NCBI RefSeq assembly: GCF_002192535.1
Contig: NZ_NAIA01000003.1
Span: 124,001-188,000 of the forward strand
Reading direction: 5' to 3'
DNA from: Polynucleobacter hirudinilacicola
Lineage (GTDB): Bacteria; Pseudomonadota; Gammaproteobacteria; Burkholderiales; Burkholderiaceae
DNA length: 64,000 nt
Within the stretch, counting starts at the first letter, position 1. Every line of letters starts with the position of its first letter. Of this stretch, positions 63,093 to 64,000 are shown one piece after another. Position numbers and translations under genes: made by a program. The notes below the pieces were generated by a model, which was given only the letters and a program-made list of their open reading frames with translations, did no database searches and was not told the DNA's origin.

Positions 63093-64000
63093 TTAATGAA
63101 ATATTTTCTCCGAGCTTCGGTTATATCTTACAACTTCATTAGAAAACTGCTCTGCTGAGCTCCATTTGATCTCGATACCAGTGGATGCGAATGCCTTAAT
63201 AAATTTTGATTGATTCAGAACATCCTTAATCGCCAATGAAAGCGTATCGCAAACTCCCAATGGAATTTTTTGTGGTGCAAATACCCCGTAAAAAGGATTA
63301 TTTTCAAAACCTTGAATTCCAAGCTCAGAAAAGGTTGGAACATTTGGAAGCAAAGCTAATCTTTTGCTTCCCATGACTCCGATAATACGGATTTTTCTAC
63401 TGCGATGATGCTCAATGCATTCGAAAATTGATCCTATCCCTGCAGGAATGTGATTTGCTAGTATGTCGCTTAGCATCGGAGCACTTCCCTGATATGGCAC
63501 AGTCACCAAATCGAGATTTTCTTTACGATTTATACGTTTCACTAGATATTCCGGAATTGAATTTATTGCTGGGACTCCAATAGAGCGTTGGGCGCCTGTC
63601 TGGCTCAATAGCCATTGTCGATACTGCAAGTAATTAATGGGCGGGATATTTGCAGAAATAAAGAGGCAATTTACAAAATTTCCAACTCCAGCTACCGCCT
63701 GAAAATCAACCATTGGGTTGTAGCCTGGATTCTTGGTCAGTTGTGGAACTATCGAAATAGTATGGTCATGCGATAGTAGTAACACGCTCCCATCTGGCTT
63801 GGAATCCATTAAAGTCTGAGCAGCAATTTGCCCGCCTGCACCAGCTCGGTTTAATACAGTAACCGGAATCCTTAATTGTTCTCGTAGGCCATCAGCAAGA
63901 TATCGCGCCAACAAATCAGTACCGCCGCCAGGTGGAAAGCCAACCAAGATAGTGATCTTAGGTGGAAGTTGATCAGCATATAACGGGTTTGCACGAAGGG
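63093..64000 (-). CDS. Bug-family tricarboxylate transporter binding protein, partial
   Basis: The frame runs off the right edge of the window, so the N-terminus is missing; the visible start RANPLYADQLPPKITILVG looks like the end of a signal peptide and the first strand of a mature Bug protein. The body shows GFPPGGGTDLLARYLADGL, VLNRAGAGGQIAAQTLM and a late PTFSELGIQGF. It binds an unknown carboxylate in the periplasm. It is divergent from the cupin gene past tRNA relic copy 5. Confidence 0.9.
   Translation of the reverse strand, partial: LRANPLYADQLPPKITILVGFPPGGGTDLLARYLADGLREQLRIPVTVLNRAGAGGQIAAQTLMDSKPDGSVLLLSHDHTISIVPQLTKNPGYNPMVDFQAVAGVGNFVNCLFISANIPPINYLQYRQWLLSQTGAQRSIGVPAINSIPEYLVKRINRKENLDLVTVPYQGSAPMLSDILANHIPAGIGSIFECIEHHRSRKIRIIGVMGSKRLALLPNVPTFSELGIQGFENNPFYGVFAPQKIPLGVCDTLSLAIKDVLNQSKFIKAFASTGIEIKWSSAEQFSNEVVRYNRSSEKIFH

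Overview
The window looks like chromosome of a freshwater betaproteobacterium of the Burkholderiaceae, most like Polynucleobacter. The reasons are moderate-to-low GC by eye for that order, Bug-family and TAXI-family solute-binding proteins, a phasin, a cbb3 oxidase cluster with a beta-type FNR, and many short intergenic gaps with ATGA/TAATG overlaps. The genus is an inference from gene content; there is no rRNA or intact tRNA here to prove it.

Layout. 0-3 kb: a partial extradiol dioxygenase, two small unnamed genes, an M50 protease, cytochrome c' and a cytochrome b. 2.8-11 kb: a catabolic/transport module (two paralogous hydroxyacyl-CoA-type dehydrogenases, a 2-hydroxyacid dehydrogenase, a DHDPS-family aldolase, a TAXI-TRAP binding protein with fused permease, and an enolase-superfamily dehydratase), probably for uptake and breakdown of an acid sugar or similar carboxylate. 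11-15 kb: M23 peptidase, universal stress protein, DUF2177 and SulP transporter. 15-26 kb: the complete micro-aerobic respiration locus on the minus strand, in transcription order MFS, ccoI, ccoS, ccoN, ccoO, ccoQ, ccoP, ccoG, ccoH and an 86-aa membrane protein. FNR and a TauE/SafE-like gene follow, and a canonical FNR box lies at class II spacing before ccoN. 26-29 kb: a Bug protein, a 2OG-Fe dioxygenase and a membrane-anchored TAXI protein with a frameshift near its 3' end. 29-36 kb: a full ccmABCDEFGHI operon, which supplies the c-type cytochromes used by the oxidase. 36-44 kb: housekeeping and small-family genes, including a chalcone-isomerase-family gene broken at an eight-A tract.

44-64 kb is an accessory region with AT-rich gaps, orphan enzymes, secreted small proteins and decayed genes. 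Its main unlabelled structure is a series of at least five degenerate copies of the 3' half of a CAU-anticodon tRNA, all in one orientation, near 49.13, 51.11, 60.58, 62.10 and 62.91 kb. They separate the gene blocks: an amidohydrolase, a 9-kb mixed block, an MFS permease, a cupin, and then a Bug protein. Two copies also share a 42-nt flank (86% identical by hand count), and one still carries a terminator-like hairpin after its CCA end. This fits repeated integration at a tRNA 3' end, leaving fossil attachment sites; the intact tRNA would be expected to the right of the window.
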